From NCBI GenBank assembly GCA_017430085.1, contig JAFRNR010000011.1, positions 1 through 64,000 of the forward strand: 64,000 nucleotides of DNA, read 5' to 3'. The notes beneath the pieces were generated by a model. The model ran no database searches, had not been told where the DNA came from, and was given only the letters and a program-made list of their open reading frames with translations. Of this stretch, positions 16,719 to 25,418 are shown in pieces; the stretch's first letter is position 1, and each line of letters begins with the position of its first letter. This stretch comes from Lachnospiraceae bacterium (lineage in GTDB: Bacteria; Bacillota; Clostridia; Lachnospirales; Lachnospiraceae). A program made the position numbers and the translations under genes.

Positions 16719-16767
16719 CTACAGTTGTAGTATGATACATTCTACAAGTGTAGTAGATAATTGTCAA
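16719..16767 (-). promoter_or_regulatory. BlaI-type operator-promoter
   Basis: On the minus strand, TTGACA (16767-16762), 17-nt spacer, TAGAAT (16744-16739). Palindrome CTACACTTGTAG (16742-16753) lies in the spacer and on the edge of the -10 box; a second, CTACAACTGTAG (16719-16730), lies near the transcription start. Both fit the TACA-NN-TGTA core of BlaI/MecI operators. Confidence 0.85.
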
Positions 16768-16787
16768 GAGATTAATAACAACAAAAA

Positions 16788-16810
16788 CGGGCCGATGAAA
16801 CATCGGCCCG
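16788..16810 (-). repeat. Dispersed palindromic repeat, copy 5, likely terminator
   Basis: Minus-strand reading: CGGGCCGATG, loop TTT, CATCGGCCCG, then TTTTTGTTGTT. It sits 26 bp after the ABC exporter stop and before the BlaI promoter, where it would act as an intrinsic terminator. Confidence 0.85.
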
Positions 16811-16835
16811 GCTAAAGAATATAACATGGGAACGG

Positions 16836-18560
16836 TCATCCTTGGGAGACAGTGAACAGGGAATAGAAGTACCCTTTCTGATCCATAAGTTCTTCGAACG
16901 TTCCCTGTTCCGAAACCCCGCCGTTTTTCAGAGCGAACAGGCCGGTGCAGCGGCGGAGAATGTTCTCATCCAGGTCGTGGGTGACGATGACGCGCGTATA
17001 GCCGTCCAGTTTCAGGATCGCGTCCAGCACCTCGAAGGAGGTTTCGGCATCCAGAGAGGCTGTGGCTTCATCCACGAAGAGGACAGGAGTTTTGCGAAGC
17101 AGGGCGCGGGCAATGGAGATCCGCTGCCGCTCGCCGCCGGAGAGGCCGGAGCCGTTTTCGCCGCAGAGATAGTCCGCGCCTTTTTCGTCGATGAGTTTTT
17201 TCAGGCCGGACAGCCGCACGGCGCGGTCGATCTCTTCCTCCGGGAATTCGGAGAACATGGTGATATTGTCGCGGATCGAGCTGTTGAAGACGAATACATT
17301 CTGCTGAATGATCGACACAAGATCATAGAGCGAATCCGCGGAGACTGTTCTGAGTTCTTTTCCGTCGTAGAGGATCTCGCCCTGATAATCGCGGGAGGAC
17401 GCCATCAGCAGGTTCAGGATCGTCGACTTGCCGCTGCCGGAGCCGCCTACCAGTGCGTAGCAGCCGCCGGCGCGCAGCTCCATGTTCACGTCGGAGAGAA
17501 CCGGCTTTCCTTCCTCATAGGCAAATCCAAGATCCTTGATCGAGATCCCCTCGGTGAGGTGCGGCTCGACCTTTTCCCCCTCGTCGGGGATGTTTTTATT
17601 CAGCGCCTGCGCCACTTTATCGATCAGGCTGAACGAGGCCTTCGTCCCTGCGAAGAAGTCCGGGAACGCCTGGATCGGGCCCAGCACGTAGTTCATAAGC
17701 TGTACGAATACGATCGCGGTACCGGCCGTGATGCCTTTGCCGGAGAGGGCCAGTGCGGCGGCGACAAAGAATACGCCGAACTGCAGAAGCCCGCCGGCAA
17801 TGCCGGAGGAATAGTTTACCAGCACGTTCACCTTCGTACGCTTTTTCGCGGCTTCCGCCACGTTTCTGTTGCTGTGATCATGCAAATTGGCAATGCTCGT
17901 CTCCGCTTTAAAACTCTTGATCACAGAGAAGCCCGTAAGCGCATCCTTCAGCATGCCCGTGTAGCGTTCTTTCTGATCGGAGACTTCCTTCTCCGCCTTG
18001 GCCGCCTTATTTCCCAGAACCACGGAGACCATGATCGGCAGCAGGGAGAAGCCAATGGCGACTAAAGTCAAAAGCGGGCTGTACCAGATCATGAGGCCCA
18101 GCGCGCCGAGAAACGTGATCCCGACCTGAATGGTTTGCTGCAATTTCCCGATGAAGTCCGTTTCGATCGTGTTCACGTCGTTGGAAAGCGCGGAGATATA
18201 GAGCGAACTGTTCTCGCCGGAGAAGGCCTGGATCCCTTTTTCCATGAGCCGGTCAAAGACGTATTCCCGGTACTGTTTCATTGCCTTCGCGCGGAACTCG
18301 GAGAGGAAAGCCCGGTCGAGCACGCCTCCCAGTATGAGCAGCGCGAAAGCGCCTCCCGCGACGATCAGGAGCGTAGCGAAGCCGTAGGGGCATTCTCCGG
18401 AGATCAGGTCGGCGATTTCTTTGATGAGCCATGAGATCACCAACTCCGTTGCGGAGCCCAGCAGGGCGGCAAGCACGGTCATGGCGAGGTTGAACTTGTT
18501 GCTGCGGAATAATTCTTTGATAAACGGGCGGCGCAGCGCCTTGATTTCTTTCTTGGTCAT
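16836..18560 (-). CDS. ABC exporter, fused permease and ATPase
   Basis: 574 residues. N-terminal six-helix exporter domain (helices such as FNLAMTVLAALLGSATELVI and YGFATLLIVAGGAFALLIL), C-terminal ATPase with Walker A GGSGSGKST, signature LSGGERQR, Walker B VLFVDEATASLD and the VTHD switch histidine. The start at 18560 (MTKKEIKALRR) follows AAGGA and leaves a 34-bp gap to the upstream regulator gene; a longer frame from 18647 would overlap that gene by 53 bp. It is probably cotranscribed with the XRE regulator. Substrate unknown; peptide, lipid or drug export are all possible. Confidence 0.9.
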   Translation of the reverse strand: MTKKEIKALRRPFIKELFRSNKFNLAMTVLAALLGSATELVISWLIKEIADLISGECPYGFATLLIVAGGAFALLILGGVLDRAFLSEFRAKAMKQYREYVFDRLMEKGIQAFSGENSSLYISALSNDVNTIETDFIGKLQQTIQVGITFLGALGLMIWYSPLLTLVAIGFSLLPIMVSVVLGNKAAKAEKEVSDQKERYTGMLKDALTGFSVIKSFKAETSIANLHDHSNRNVAEAAKKRTKVNVLVNYSSGIAGGLLQFGVFFVAAALALSGKGITAGTAIVFVQLMNYVLGPIQAFPDFFAGTKASFSLIDKVAQALNKNIPDEGEKVEPHLTEGISIKDLGFAYEEGKPVLSDVNMELRAGGCYALVGGSGSGKSTILNLLMASSRDYQGEILYDGKELRTVSADSLYDLVSIIQQNVFVFNSSIRDNITMFSEFPEEEIDRAVRLSGLKKLIDEKGADYLCGENGSGLSGGERQRISIARALLRKTPVLFVDEATASLDAETSFEVLDAILKLDGYTRVIVTHDLDENILRRCTGLFALKNGGVSEQGTFEELMDQKGYFYSLFTVSQG

Positions 18561-18594
18561 AATGGTTTGATTCCTTGTTTCTTTATTTACACTG

Positions 18595-19665
18595 TTATTC
18601 TTCTGCGGCGATTTCGTTCCAAAGAGCGGAAAACGCCTCGTTGTCAAATTCGCTTACTGTATGACGGATGGCTTCCATGGCTGTCGCGCCCATGTCATCG
18701 TGCGCGCTGGCGCCTTCGATGCGGGTGATAAAGCGGATATCGCTTTCATCATAGCTGGGGGAGGCGTCGAAAAACGCGGCAAGCTGTTCGGCTTCGTGCA
18801 GGGATGCGCGGGCCGCCGCCTCCTGTCCGGACATCAGCTGCGAGCCGGCCAACGTGGCGAGCATCACGCAGTTGACCTTGTCGAGGAAGTTCGGCTTCCC
18901 GTCCTTCCTAAGGCCGGAAAAGAGGCCGATGCCCCAGCGCAGGATCGCCTGGGCGGAAGCGTGGTCGCCGCGGGAAAGGAAGAGGTTGACGTACCCGGTG
19001 ATGCTGTCGCACAGCTCGGCGAGGATCATCGCCAGGGCCTCCGACAGGAAGGGGACCGCCTCCTCCGTGCGGTCGCCCGCGGCCAGGACATGACCGATCT
19101 TCGCGTTGTACAGGCCGCCCGCGTTGTGCTTTTTGAGGAGCTCGATGCCCTTTTCTTCTTCCTCCAGGCCCAGATAGATCTCCGCCATTTTTGCGCTCAG
19201 GGTCTGTTCGCTGATTTGCGGGTCATCGTTTTGGCCGAGCAGTAAAAGGGACTGCCGGAGAAGCTCCAGGGAGTGCCGAAGTGCGTCCTTGTTTCCTGTC
19301 TCGAATCCGAAGGCGCTGTATAATGCCGCGCTTTCGCGGACGATCTGGAAAGAGTGGGGATATTTTTTGAGCGCCTTTTCCGCTTCGGCCAGCCCGTCCC
19401 AGTCCTTGCTGCGGCGGTATTCCTGTAAGCGTTTTACGGTCGCTTCCGGGCGGTTATCCTTTAATTCATAGCCGAGCAGTACGTCTACCGAGGTATCGAA
19501 AAAGTCAGCCATCTGAATGATCAGTTCCAGGTCCGGGATCGACAGCCTGGCCTCCCATTTATACACGGCACCCGCCGTTACCCCTAACGCCTCGGAAAGC
19601 TGCTCCTGCGTCAGGGACCGCTCTTTGCGGAATCTGCGGATGTTTTCTGCCAGTTTCGTCTTCAT
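18595..19665 (-). CDS. XRE-family regulator with helical repeat C-terminus
   Basis: 356 residues. N-terminal helix-turn-helix (IRRFRKERSLTQEQLSEALG then VTAGAVYKWEARLSIPDLEL), followed by about 280 residues of Ala/Leu-rich helices that look like TPR repeats, a form used by peptide- or protein-sensing regulators. ATG 19665 has AGGAGG 7 nt upstream; an earlier ATG at 19686 has none. It lies directly upstream of the ABC exporter and probably controls it. Its promoter region is rich in palindromes (19712-19796). Confidence 0.85.
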   Translation of the reverse strand: MKTKLAENIRRFRKERSLTQEQLSEALGVTAGAVYKWEARLSIPDLELIIQMADFFDTSVDVLLGYELKDNRPEATVKRLQEYRRSKDWDGLAEAEKALKKYPHSFQIVRESAALYSAFGFETGNKDALRHSLELLRQSLLLLGQNDDPQISEQTLSAKMAEIYLGLEEEEKGIELLKKHNAGGLYNAKIGHVLAAGDRTEEAVPFLSEALAMILAELCDSITGYVNLFLSRGDHASAQAILRWGIGLFSGLRKDGKPNFLDKVNCVMLATLAGSQLMSGQEAAARASLHEAEQLAAFFDASPSYDESDIRFITRIEGASAHDDMGATAMEAIRHTVSEFDNEAFSALWNEIAAEE

Positions 19666-19718
19666 GTGCTGCCTCCTGTGTGTCATGGTTCAGGGAAAAT
19701 ACTTTTGATTCTGACATC

Positions 19719-19747
19719 ATTATATTCTGTCAAAACGGTAAAGTAAA
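19719..19747 (-). promoter_or_regulatory. Promoter of the XRE regulator-ABC exporter operon
   Basis: Minus strand: TTTACT (19747-19742), 17-nt spacer, TATAAT (19724-19719). TGACA-N11-TGTCA (19712-19732) brackets the -10 box and could be an operator. Confidence 0.7.
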
Positions 19748-19754
19748 CAGACAG

Positions 19755-19796
19755 GTCATATCAATTAGATATGACTTTCCATACTGTCAGTATGGA
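19755..19796. promoter_or_regulatory. Two adjacent perfect palindromes upstream of the XRE promoter
   Basis: GTCATATC-AATTA-GATATGAC (19755-19775) and TCCATAC-TGTCA-GTATGGA (19778-19796), just upstream of the -35 box. Their centres are 22 bp apart, about two helical turns, so they could be binding sites on one face of the DNA. Neither has a T-run suited to termination in the direction of the ATPase gene. Confidence 0.5.
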
Positions 19797-19849
19797 TTTT
19801 ATGTGTCTTGCGGAAAAGAATCAATAGAAGTGTCAAAAAAACTGCAGGA

Positions 19850-19874
19850 GCTGATGAAACATCGGCCCCTGCGG
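19850..19874 (-). repeat. Dispersed palindromic repeat, copy 6 (decayed)
   Basis: Minus-strand reading: GCAGGGGCCGATG, loop TTT, CATCAG. The second arm has lost its GGCCC end. Located after the P-type ATPase gene. A separate small palindrome GCGGGATGTCCCGC follows at about 19880-19893. Confidence 0.7.
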
Positions 19875-19928
19875 GAGTGCGCGGGATGTCCCGCCACAGT
19901 ATTTGATTACGGCAAATCGATGGTCCGG

Positions 19929-22232
19929 TCAGGCTTTCTTTCGCCCGATCCGCTCCAGCAGCGCGGTCAGGAAGACCATGAACAGGACTTCCGCCACGGC
20001 GAACAGGGCGCAGACCAGGGCCGTGTGGCCGGAGACGCGGATCATCTCGAAGAGCCAGTTGAACTGCATGGCGCAGACCGCGAAACCGAGGATGGAGAGG
20101 GCGATCACGCCGACGCGATATTTGTTGAGCGGCCGGGAGATGTTGATCAGGATCAGGAACCCGACCAGGGACAGCAGATATGTGCAGGCCGTCCCGACTT
20201 CCTCTTCGGGGATCCCCCACGCCGGCGCCAGCCGCACCAGCACGGCGATCGAGATAAAGGACGTGAGCGCCGCCGGGATGGACCGCACCAGCGTATTGCG
20301 GATGAAGCGCCCCTGCTGCTTCTTTTCATTGGGCTCCAGCGCGAGCAGGAAGGCCGGGATGCCGATGTTGAAGGCGGAAACCAGCGATACCTGCGCCGGC
20401 CGCAGCGGGTAGGTCATGGCCAGCAGGATGGAGAAGAGCGCCATCAGCAGCGAGAACATGTTTTTGTACAGGAACAGCGTGGCGGAGCGGGTGATGTTGT
20501 TGATGTCGCGCCGGCCTTCGGAGACGATCTCGCGCATGTGGGAGAAGTCGGAGTCCAGCAGGACCACCTGGGCCGCCTGGCGCGCCGCGTCGGATCCGCC
20601 GCCCATGGCGACGGAGCAGTCGGCTTCCTTCATGGCCAGGATGTCGTTGACGCCGTCGCCGGACATGGCGACCTTCAGGCCTTTCGCCTTCATGGCCAGG
20701 ACCAGGTCTTTCTTCTGCTCCGGATTGACGCGGCCGAACACGGTGCAGGTCAGGGCGGCTTCCGCCAACTTCTCCGGCGTGTCCAGCGTGGTGGCGTCCA
20801 CGTATTTGTCCGCGTTCGCGATCTGCGCCTGCGCGGCGACGCGCGAGACGGTCAGCGGATTGTCGCCGGAGATGACTTTGACGATAACGCCTTGGCCCGC
20901 GAAGCCCCGGAACGTTTCCACGGCGTTTTCGCGGATCGCATTGTGCAGGGCTGCAAACAGCAGCGCGTGCGTGCCGTCGCCTTCGCCCTCGGCCAGGACC
21001 AGGACGCGTTTGCCTTCGGACGCGCGGGCTTCGATCAGCGGGCGGTTGAGTTCCAGTTCCGCGGGGGGCAGGATGAATTCGGGGGCGCCCAGCCGGTAGA
21101 CATTGACGGAGGTCCGGAGCATCGAATACTTATAGCGGGAATTGAACGGCGTGATCTGCGCGTCCGCGATCGGTGCGCCGTCCGGCAGATATGCCCGCAG
21201 CGCCTCCATCGTGATATTGCTGTCCGGCATGGTATGGATATAGGATGCCAGCAGTGCTTCAGCTTCTTCCGCGCGTCCCACCGTGATCTCGTGCGGCGCG
21301 AAGAGTTCGCTTACATTCATGTCCTCGCAGGTGATGGTACCGGTCTTGTCCAGGCACAGCACGTCCACGCGGGCCAGCGTTTCGATGCTGCGCATGTCGT
21401 GCAGCAGCACCTTGCTTTTGGCCAGGCGCATGGCGGAGAGCGCCAGGGCCATGGTCAGCAGCAGGTACATGCCTTCGGGGATCATGCCGATGACGGCGCC
21501 GACCATGGAGACGATGGATTCCTTCAGGCTGCGGCCGTTCACGGCCATGGACTGGTACATCAGGATCCCGCCGATCGGGATGATGGTAATGCCGGCGGTC
21601 TTGATGATCGTCTCGATATCTTTGATCATCTCGGACTTTTTGTCCTTGATCTCCTTGGCGCGGACCGTCAGCTGCGCGGCGTAAGATTCCGCGCCGACGT
21701 GCGTAAGTTCCGCGGTCAGCGTACCGGCTGTCAGGAAACTGCCGGACTTCAGCTCGCTGCCCGGTTTCTTTTCTACCTCGTCGGATTCGCCGGTCAGCAG
21801 CGATTCGTTGACGCCGGCCTCCCCGGAGAGCACCACCGCGTCCGCCGGGATCTGCTGGCCGATCGAGAGTTTGATCACGTCGCCCAGCACCAGCTTGTCC
21901 GCGGGCACTTTGACTTCAGCGCCGTCGCGGATGGCCGTATATTCTGAAATGTCCAGCAGCGCCAGTTTGTCCAGTTCTTTCTTGGACCGCAGCTGCTGGA
22001 AGATGCCGATGCAGGTATTGGCGATCACGACCGGCAGGAAGGTCAGGCTGCGGAACGATCCGGTCAGGATCAGCAGCAGGGCCAGCAGGGCGAAGATCGC
22101 GTTGAAATAGGTAAAGATCTGGTGGAAGAAGATCGAAGGGACGGAATGCCCGCTCTTGTCGGGCATCCGGTTGATCTTTCCTTCCATGGTCCGCAGTTTG
22201 ACTTCTGCAGTCGTCAGGCCGTTTTCATTCAT
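19929..22232 (-). CDS. Cation-translocating P-type ATPase
   Basis: 767 residues, integral membrane. Actuator motif LLTGESDEVEK, phosphorylation motif CLDKTGTIT (about residue 296), nucleotide domain, hinge motif MSGDGVNDILAMKEADCSVA (SGDGVND) and six C-terminal helices are visible. Length and the short first cytosolic part resemble the CtpE/Ca2+-ATPase-like subgroup rather than heavy-metal pumps; no CPC motif is seen in the membrane helices. The ion is not determinable; calcium is a guess. It has its own promoter at 22274-22303. Confidence 0.88.
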   Translation of the reverse strand: MNENGLTTAEVKLRTMEGKINRMPDKSGHSVPSIFFHQIFTYFNAIFALLALLLILTGSFRSLTFLPVVIANTCIGIFQQLRSKKELDKLALLDISEYTAIRDGAEVKVPADKLVLGDVIKLSIGQQIPADAVVLSGEAGVNESLLTGESDEVEKKPGSELKSGSFLTAGTLTAELTHVGAESYAAQLTVRAKEIKDKKSEMIKDIETIIKTAGITIIPIGGILMYQSMAVNGRSLKESIVSMVGAVIGMIPEGMYLLLTMALALSAMRLAKSKVLLHDMRSIETLARVDVLCLDKTGTITCEDMNVSELFAPHEITVGRAEEAEALLASYIHTMPDSNITMEALRAYLPDGAPIADAQITPFNSRYKYSMLRTSVNVYRLGAPEFILPPAELELNRPLIEARASEGKRVLVLAEGEGDGTHALLFAALHNAIRENAVETFRGFAGQGVIVKVISGDNPLTVSRVAAQAQIANADKYVDATTLDTPEKLAEAALTCTVFGRVNPEQKKDLVLAMKAKGLKVAMSGDGVNDILAMKEADCSVAMGGGSDAARQAAQVVLLDSDFSHMREIVSEGRRDINNITRSATLFLYKNMFSLLMALFSILLAMTYPLRPAQVSLVSAFNIGIPAFLLALEPNEKKQQGRFIRNTLVRSIPAALTSFISIAVLVRLAPAWGIPEEEVGTACTYLLSLVGFLILINISRPLNKYRVGVIALSILGFAVCAMQFNWLFEMIRVSGHTALVCALFAVAEVLFMVFLTALLERIGRKKA

Positions 22233-22273
22233 GGATCCGGTTCATCTCCAGAGGGTATTTGCAAAACATAAGC

Positions 22274-22303
22274 AGTATAGCACAAAACCGCCGGGACGGG
22301 CAA
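22274..22303 (-). promoter_or_regulatory. Promoter of the P-type ATPase gene
   Basis: Minus strand: TTGCCC (22303-22298), 18-nt spacer, TATACT (22279-22274), in the gap after the gamma-glutamyltransferase stop. Confidence 0.55.
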
Positions 22304-22306
22304 GCC

Positions 22307-23935
22307 TCAGAAGCACGCAATGTTGCTGTCCGTGCGGGATTCCGTGCCGCCGGCCAGGACACCGTTCTCCAGGCGGACGATCATCTGGCCGCGGCCGAAC
22401 GAGTTCGTGTTAGGGTCGAGGCGGATGTCGTGCCCCTTCCGGGCCAGCGCCTCCGTCATCGCGGGATCGAAGCGCTTTTCCACGGTGACTTCATTCTCCC
22501 GGAGCCACTGCCAGCGCGGCGCGTCCAGCGCCTGCTGGGGATCCAGATGGAAGTCGATGGCGTTCATGACCACCTGCACGTGGCCCTGCGGCTGCATGTA
22601 GGCGCCCATGACGCCGAACGGCCCGACCGGTTCGCCGTCCTTCATCAGGAAACCGGGGATGATGGTGTGATAAGTGCGCTTTCCGGGCTTTAAGCAGTTC
22701 GCGGCCGCGGGATCCAGCGAGAAATCCTTCCCGCGGTTCTGCAGCGCGATCCCGGTCCCGGGCACCACGATGCCGGAGCCGAAGCCCTTGTAGTTGGACT
22801 GGATGAAGGAGACCATGTTGCCTTCCCCGTCCGCCGTGCACAGGTACACGGTGCCGCTGCCAGGCGGCGTGGAATGGGTGCGGATCTGCGCCCGGTCCGA
22901 GATCTCCGCCGCACGCTGCGCGCCGTAGGCGGGATCGATCAGGCGGTGATAGTCCAGCTCCATGTCGGCGGGGTCCGTCACGTAATGCAGGGCGTCCGCG
23001 AAGGCCAGTTTCATGGCTTCGATCTGCCGGTGGTACGTCTCCGGATCCTCTTTGTCCGTAAAGTCGAATTCTTTCAGGATGTTCAGCGCCATGAGCGCGG
23101 TGATGCCCTGGCCGTTCGGCGGGATCTCGCAGACTTCGTAGCCGCGGTAATTTACGCGGATCGGTTCCACCCAGAAGGGACTGAACGCGGCGAGGTCGTC
23201 ATAGCGCAGGTAGCCGTTCTGCGCGCGGCTCGCGGCGTCGATCTTTTCGGCCAGCGCGCCGCGGTAAAACGCTTCCGCATTCGATTCGCCGATGGCTTCC
23301 AGCGTGTCCGCATGGTCCGGGAGCCGGATCATGTCGCCGGGGTGCCAGACGTCACCGGGCGGGGAGAACGTATCGAACCAGGCCCGGAAGCACGGGGCTT
23401 TCAGTTCTTTCCGGAAGCGGTCCAGAGAGAGGTTCCACATGTATGACAGATTCGGCGCGCAGGGATACCCGTCCCGCGCGTAGCGGACTGCCGGCGCCAG
23501 GCATTCTTTCAGGGACAGGCGGCCGAAGCGGGAGACGACGGCGGCCCAGGCAGCAGGCGCACCGGGGACGGTGACCGGCGTCCAGCCGAACGCGGGCATC
23601 GCGCCGCTTTCGTCCCGGCCTTCTTCCAGAACGCGTTCGCGCGAAGCCAGGTGCGGCGCAGGGCCGCTCGAATTCAGTCCGAACAGTTTTTTATCTTTTT
23701 CGGACCATAAAATCGCGAAGGCGTCGCTGCCGATACCGTTGGCGGTCGGTTCCGTGACGGTGAGTGCGGCGGCAGCGGCAACGGCTGCGTCCATCGCATT
23801 GCCGCCCTGCCGCAGGATCTCCAGCCCGGCGGCCGCCGCCTGGGGACTGGACGCGTTCACCATCCCGCCGCATGCGTAGATCGGAAAGCGCCGGGACGGA
23901 TAAGGTTGACGGAGAGGATCAAAAGAGTACTGCAT
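22307..23935 (-). CDS. Gamma-glutamyltransferase family protein
   Basis: 542 residues, Ntn-hydrolase that cleaves or transfers gamma-glutamyl groups (glutathione and related compounds). It shows GGNAMDAAVAAAAALTVTEP near the N-terminus (as GGNAMDAAVAAAAAL) and a conserved small-subunit start, SGTVYLCTADGEGN, where the Thr of GTVY is the expected autoprocessing nucleophile. The small subunit continues with SFIQSNYKGFGSGIVVPGTG. No signal peptide is apparent (MQYSFDPLRQPYPSRRFP), so it may be cytosolic, unlike secreted GGTs. AAAGGAT precedes the ATG. Confidence 0.88.
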   Translation of the reverse strand: MQYSFDPLRQPYPSRRFPIYACGGMVNASSPQAAAAGLEILRQGGNAMDAAVAAAAALTVTEPTANGIGSDAFAILWSEKDKKLFGLNSSGPAPHLASRERVLEEGRDESGAMPAFGWTPVTVPGAPAAWAAVVSRFGRLSLKECLAPAVRYARDGYPCAPNLSYMWNLSLDRFRKELKAPCFRAWFDTFSPPGDVWHPGDMIRLPDHADTLEAIGESNAEAFYRGALAEKIDAASRAQNGYLRYDDLAAFSPFWVEPIRVNYRGYEVCEIPPNGQGITALMALNILKEFDFTDKEDPETYHRQIEAMKLAFADALHYVTDPADMELDYHRLIDPAYGAQRAAEISDRAQIRTHSTPPGSGTVYLCTADGEGNMVSFIQSNYKGFGSGIVVPGTGIALQNRGKDFSLDPAAANCLKPGKRTYHTIIPGFLMKDGEPVGPFGVMGAYMQPQGHVQVVMNAIDFHLDPQQALDAPRWQWLRENEVTVEKRFDPAMTEALARKGHDIRLDPNTNSFGRGQMIVRLENGVLAGGTESRTDSNIACF

Positions 23936-23956
23936 AACGGATCCTTTCTATTTGCT

Positions 23957-23990
23957 TAAAAAAGGGACCGCGGGTAAGCGCCGCGGCCCC
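23957..23990 (-). terminator. Intrinsic terminator after the TM-helix protein gene
   Basis: Minus strand: GGGGCCGCGG, loop, CCGCGGTCCC, then TTTTTT. It ends the 24013-25230 transcript just before the gamma-glutamyltransferase start, whose ribosome site follows the T-run. Confidence 0.75.
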
Positions 23991-24012
23991 GGACTGCCCG
24001 GACGGGAGGAGA

Positions 24013-25230
24013 TCACGCTTCGGGGATTTCTTCCTGATTCTCCTCCGGTTTTTCTTCTGCCTTATCGGACAGCTTCTTTAACGTATGCGCTGCGAAATCC
24101 CGGCCGCCGATCCCGAAAGCCACGGCGAACGCGACCGCCAGCGCGCCGAGCACGCCGATGAACGCGTACGTGACGATGCGGGACGCGATGCCCAGCTGCG
24201 TCAGGACCATGAACCCGGCGGCGGCGAAGATCACGCCCTTGACCAGGACCGTATACGATCCCAGACTGGTCTTTTTCAGGCCGTTTTCGGCCAGGCGGGC
24301 CAGGACCACGGCCAGCACGAAGATGATGACGGCGGCCAGCACGTTAGGAAGGTAGCGGATGACGGTGGCGCCGATATCCTTCAGCACCGTGAAGCCCAGC
24401 ATGTTGAACGCTTCCACGAAGAAGAAGATGAGGATCACGGCCTGCAGCGTGATATTGACGATGCGGGACAGCGTAAATTTCTCTCCCTGGCTGCCCATCG
24501 CCTGCCGCAGCTTGCCGTCCACGCCGGTGGCAGCGATCAGCTTTTCCGCGATCTGCCCGGCAAAGCGGGCGACCACGGCGCCCACGCCGATCAGCAGGCA
24601 CGCGACGAGGATCTTCGGGACCGCACCGAAGATCTTGTTCAGCATCGCCACCGCGGGCTCGGAGATCGCTTCGATCTTCAGTACCTTCAGCGCCACGATG
24701 ATCACCGGGATGATGATCAGCACGTATACGACATAAGCCAGCGTCGTGGACAGTCTGGCGGAATCCGGCACGTCTACGCCGGCTTTCTCCTGCAGGGCGT
24801 CCACTTTGATCCGCCGGAATACGGGAATCAGCAGCTGGCGCAGCAGGCGCGCTGCGAAAAAGCCAACCGCGAGCACGATCACGGCCGCGATGATATTGGG
24901 CAGATAGTTCCAGATCTGATTGACGAGGTTCAGAATGGGCTCCGCGATATTGTCCGCGTGCAGCGCGTTCAGGATCCCCGGGACGAACAGGATGAATACG
25001 ATGAAATAGACCAGTTTGCCGATGAATCCGGCCGTGCCGCCGGGATGGTCGGCCGTATCGAAGCGGCCGATGAAGCCTTTGATCTTCGGCACTCTCAGCA
25101 GCCGGGTGACCAGCCATTTGACGAGCGCCGCGGCGATGAACGCCAGGACCAGGAGCAGCAGCGCGTGCACGACGGCGCCGGCGCTGGTCGCGAAGAAATC
25201 ACTGAGTGTCTTGCCGATTTTCTCAAACAT
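24013..25230 (-). CDS. Mechanosensitive-channel-like membrane protein with conserved TM-helix repeats
   Basis: 405 residues with many hydrophobic helices (FFATSAGAVVHALLLLVLA, LPNIIAAVIVLAVGFFAARL, VPKILVACLLIGVGAVVARF, LPNVLAAVIIFVLAVVLARL). The motif (L)PN(I/V)(I/L)AAVI-(I/V)L-(V)G/A-F/V-A-RL occurs at least three times, as in the conserved TM-helix family (PF05552) found in CmpX-like proteins related to MscS channels. The tail is charged (KKLSDKAEEKPEENQEEIPE). It probably senses membrane tension or modulates envelope physiology; this is family inference. Own promoter at 25278-25306. Confidence 0.8.
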   Translation of the reverse strand: MFEKIGKTLSDFFATSAGAVVHALLLLVLAFIAAALVKWLVTRLLRVPKIKGFIGRFDTADHPGGTAGFIGKLVYFIVFILFVPGILNALHADNIAEPILNLVNQIWNYLPNIIAAVIVLAVGFFAARLLRQLLIPVFRRIKVDALQEKAGVDVPDSARLSTTLAYVVYVLIIIPVIIVALKVLKIEAISEPAVAMLNKIFGAVPKILVACLLIGVGAVVARFAGQIAEKLIAATGVDGKLRQAMGSQGEKFTLSRIVNITLQAVILIFFFVEAFNMLGFTVLKDIGATVIRYLPNVLAAVIIFVLAVVLARLAENGLKKTSLGSYTVLVKGVIFAAAGFMVLTQLGIASRIVTYAFIGVLGALAVAFAVAFGIGGRDFAAHTLKKLSDKAEEKPEENQEEIPEA

Positions 25231-25277
25231 GCGGAACCTCCTGAATAACTGCGGAAAAACCGGTAAATACCGCTTTC

Positions 25278-25306
25278 AATATAAAGCTTTTTGTTCTTAA
25301 TGTAAA
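25278..25306 (-). promoter_or_regulatory. Promoter of the TM-helix protein gene
   Basis: Minus strand: TTTACA (25306-25301), 17-nt spacer, TATATT (25283-25278). AGGAGG precedes the ATG at 25230. Confidence 0.7.
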
Positions 25307-25355
25307 GGCATTTGAAGGCGCGGCGGGGGAAAATCAAAAAAACGCAAGCTTCTCC

Positions 25356-25384
25356 TTGTATTTTCCGCCTGTTTGTTCTAAAAT
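25356..25384 (+). promoter_or_regulatory. Promoter of gltX
   Basis: TTGTAT (25356-25361), 17-nt spacer, TAAAAT (25379-25384). The leader is only about 28 nt, so there is no room for a T-box. Confidence 0.75.
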
Positions 25385-25418
25385 ATTGCTGTTGAAAAAA
25401 TGAAGGCAGGTGTTTGCT

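Noticed and set aside
19680-21947. Open frame of 755 codons on the plus strand opposite the P-type ATPase
   Set aside because: The minus strand carries DKTGT and SGDGVND motifs; the plus frame has none and shows antisense-type composition.
24158-25248. Open frames on the plus strand opposite the TM-helix protein
   Set aside because: The minus-strand protein has repeated conserved helices, a promoter and a terminator; the plus frames have none of these.
25384-25418. T-box leader before gltX
   Set aside because: The predicted leader is about 28 nt, with no specifier stem, T-box sequence or terminator.
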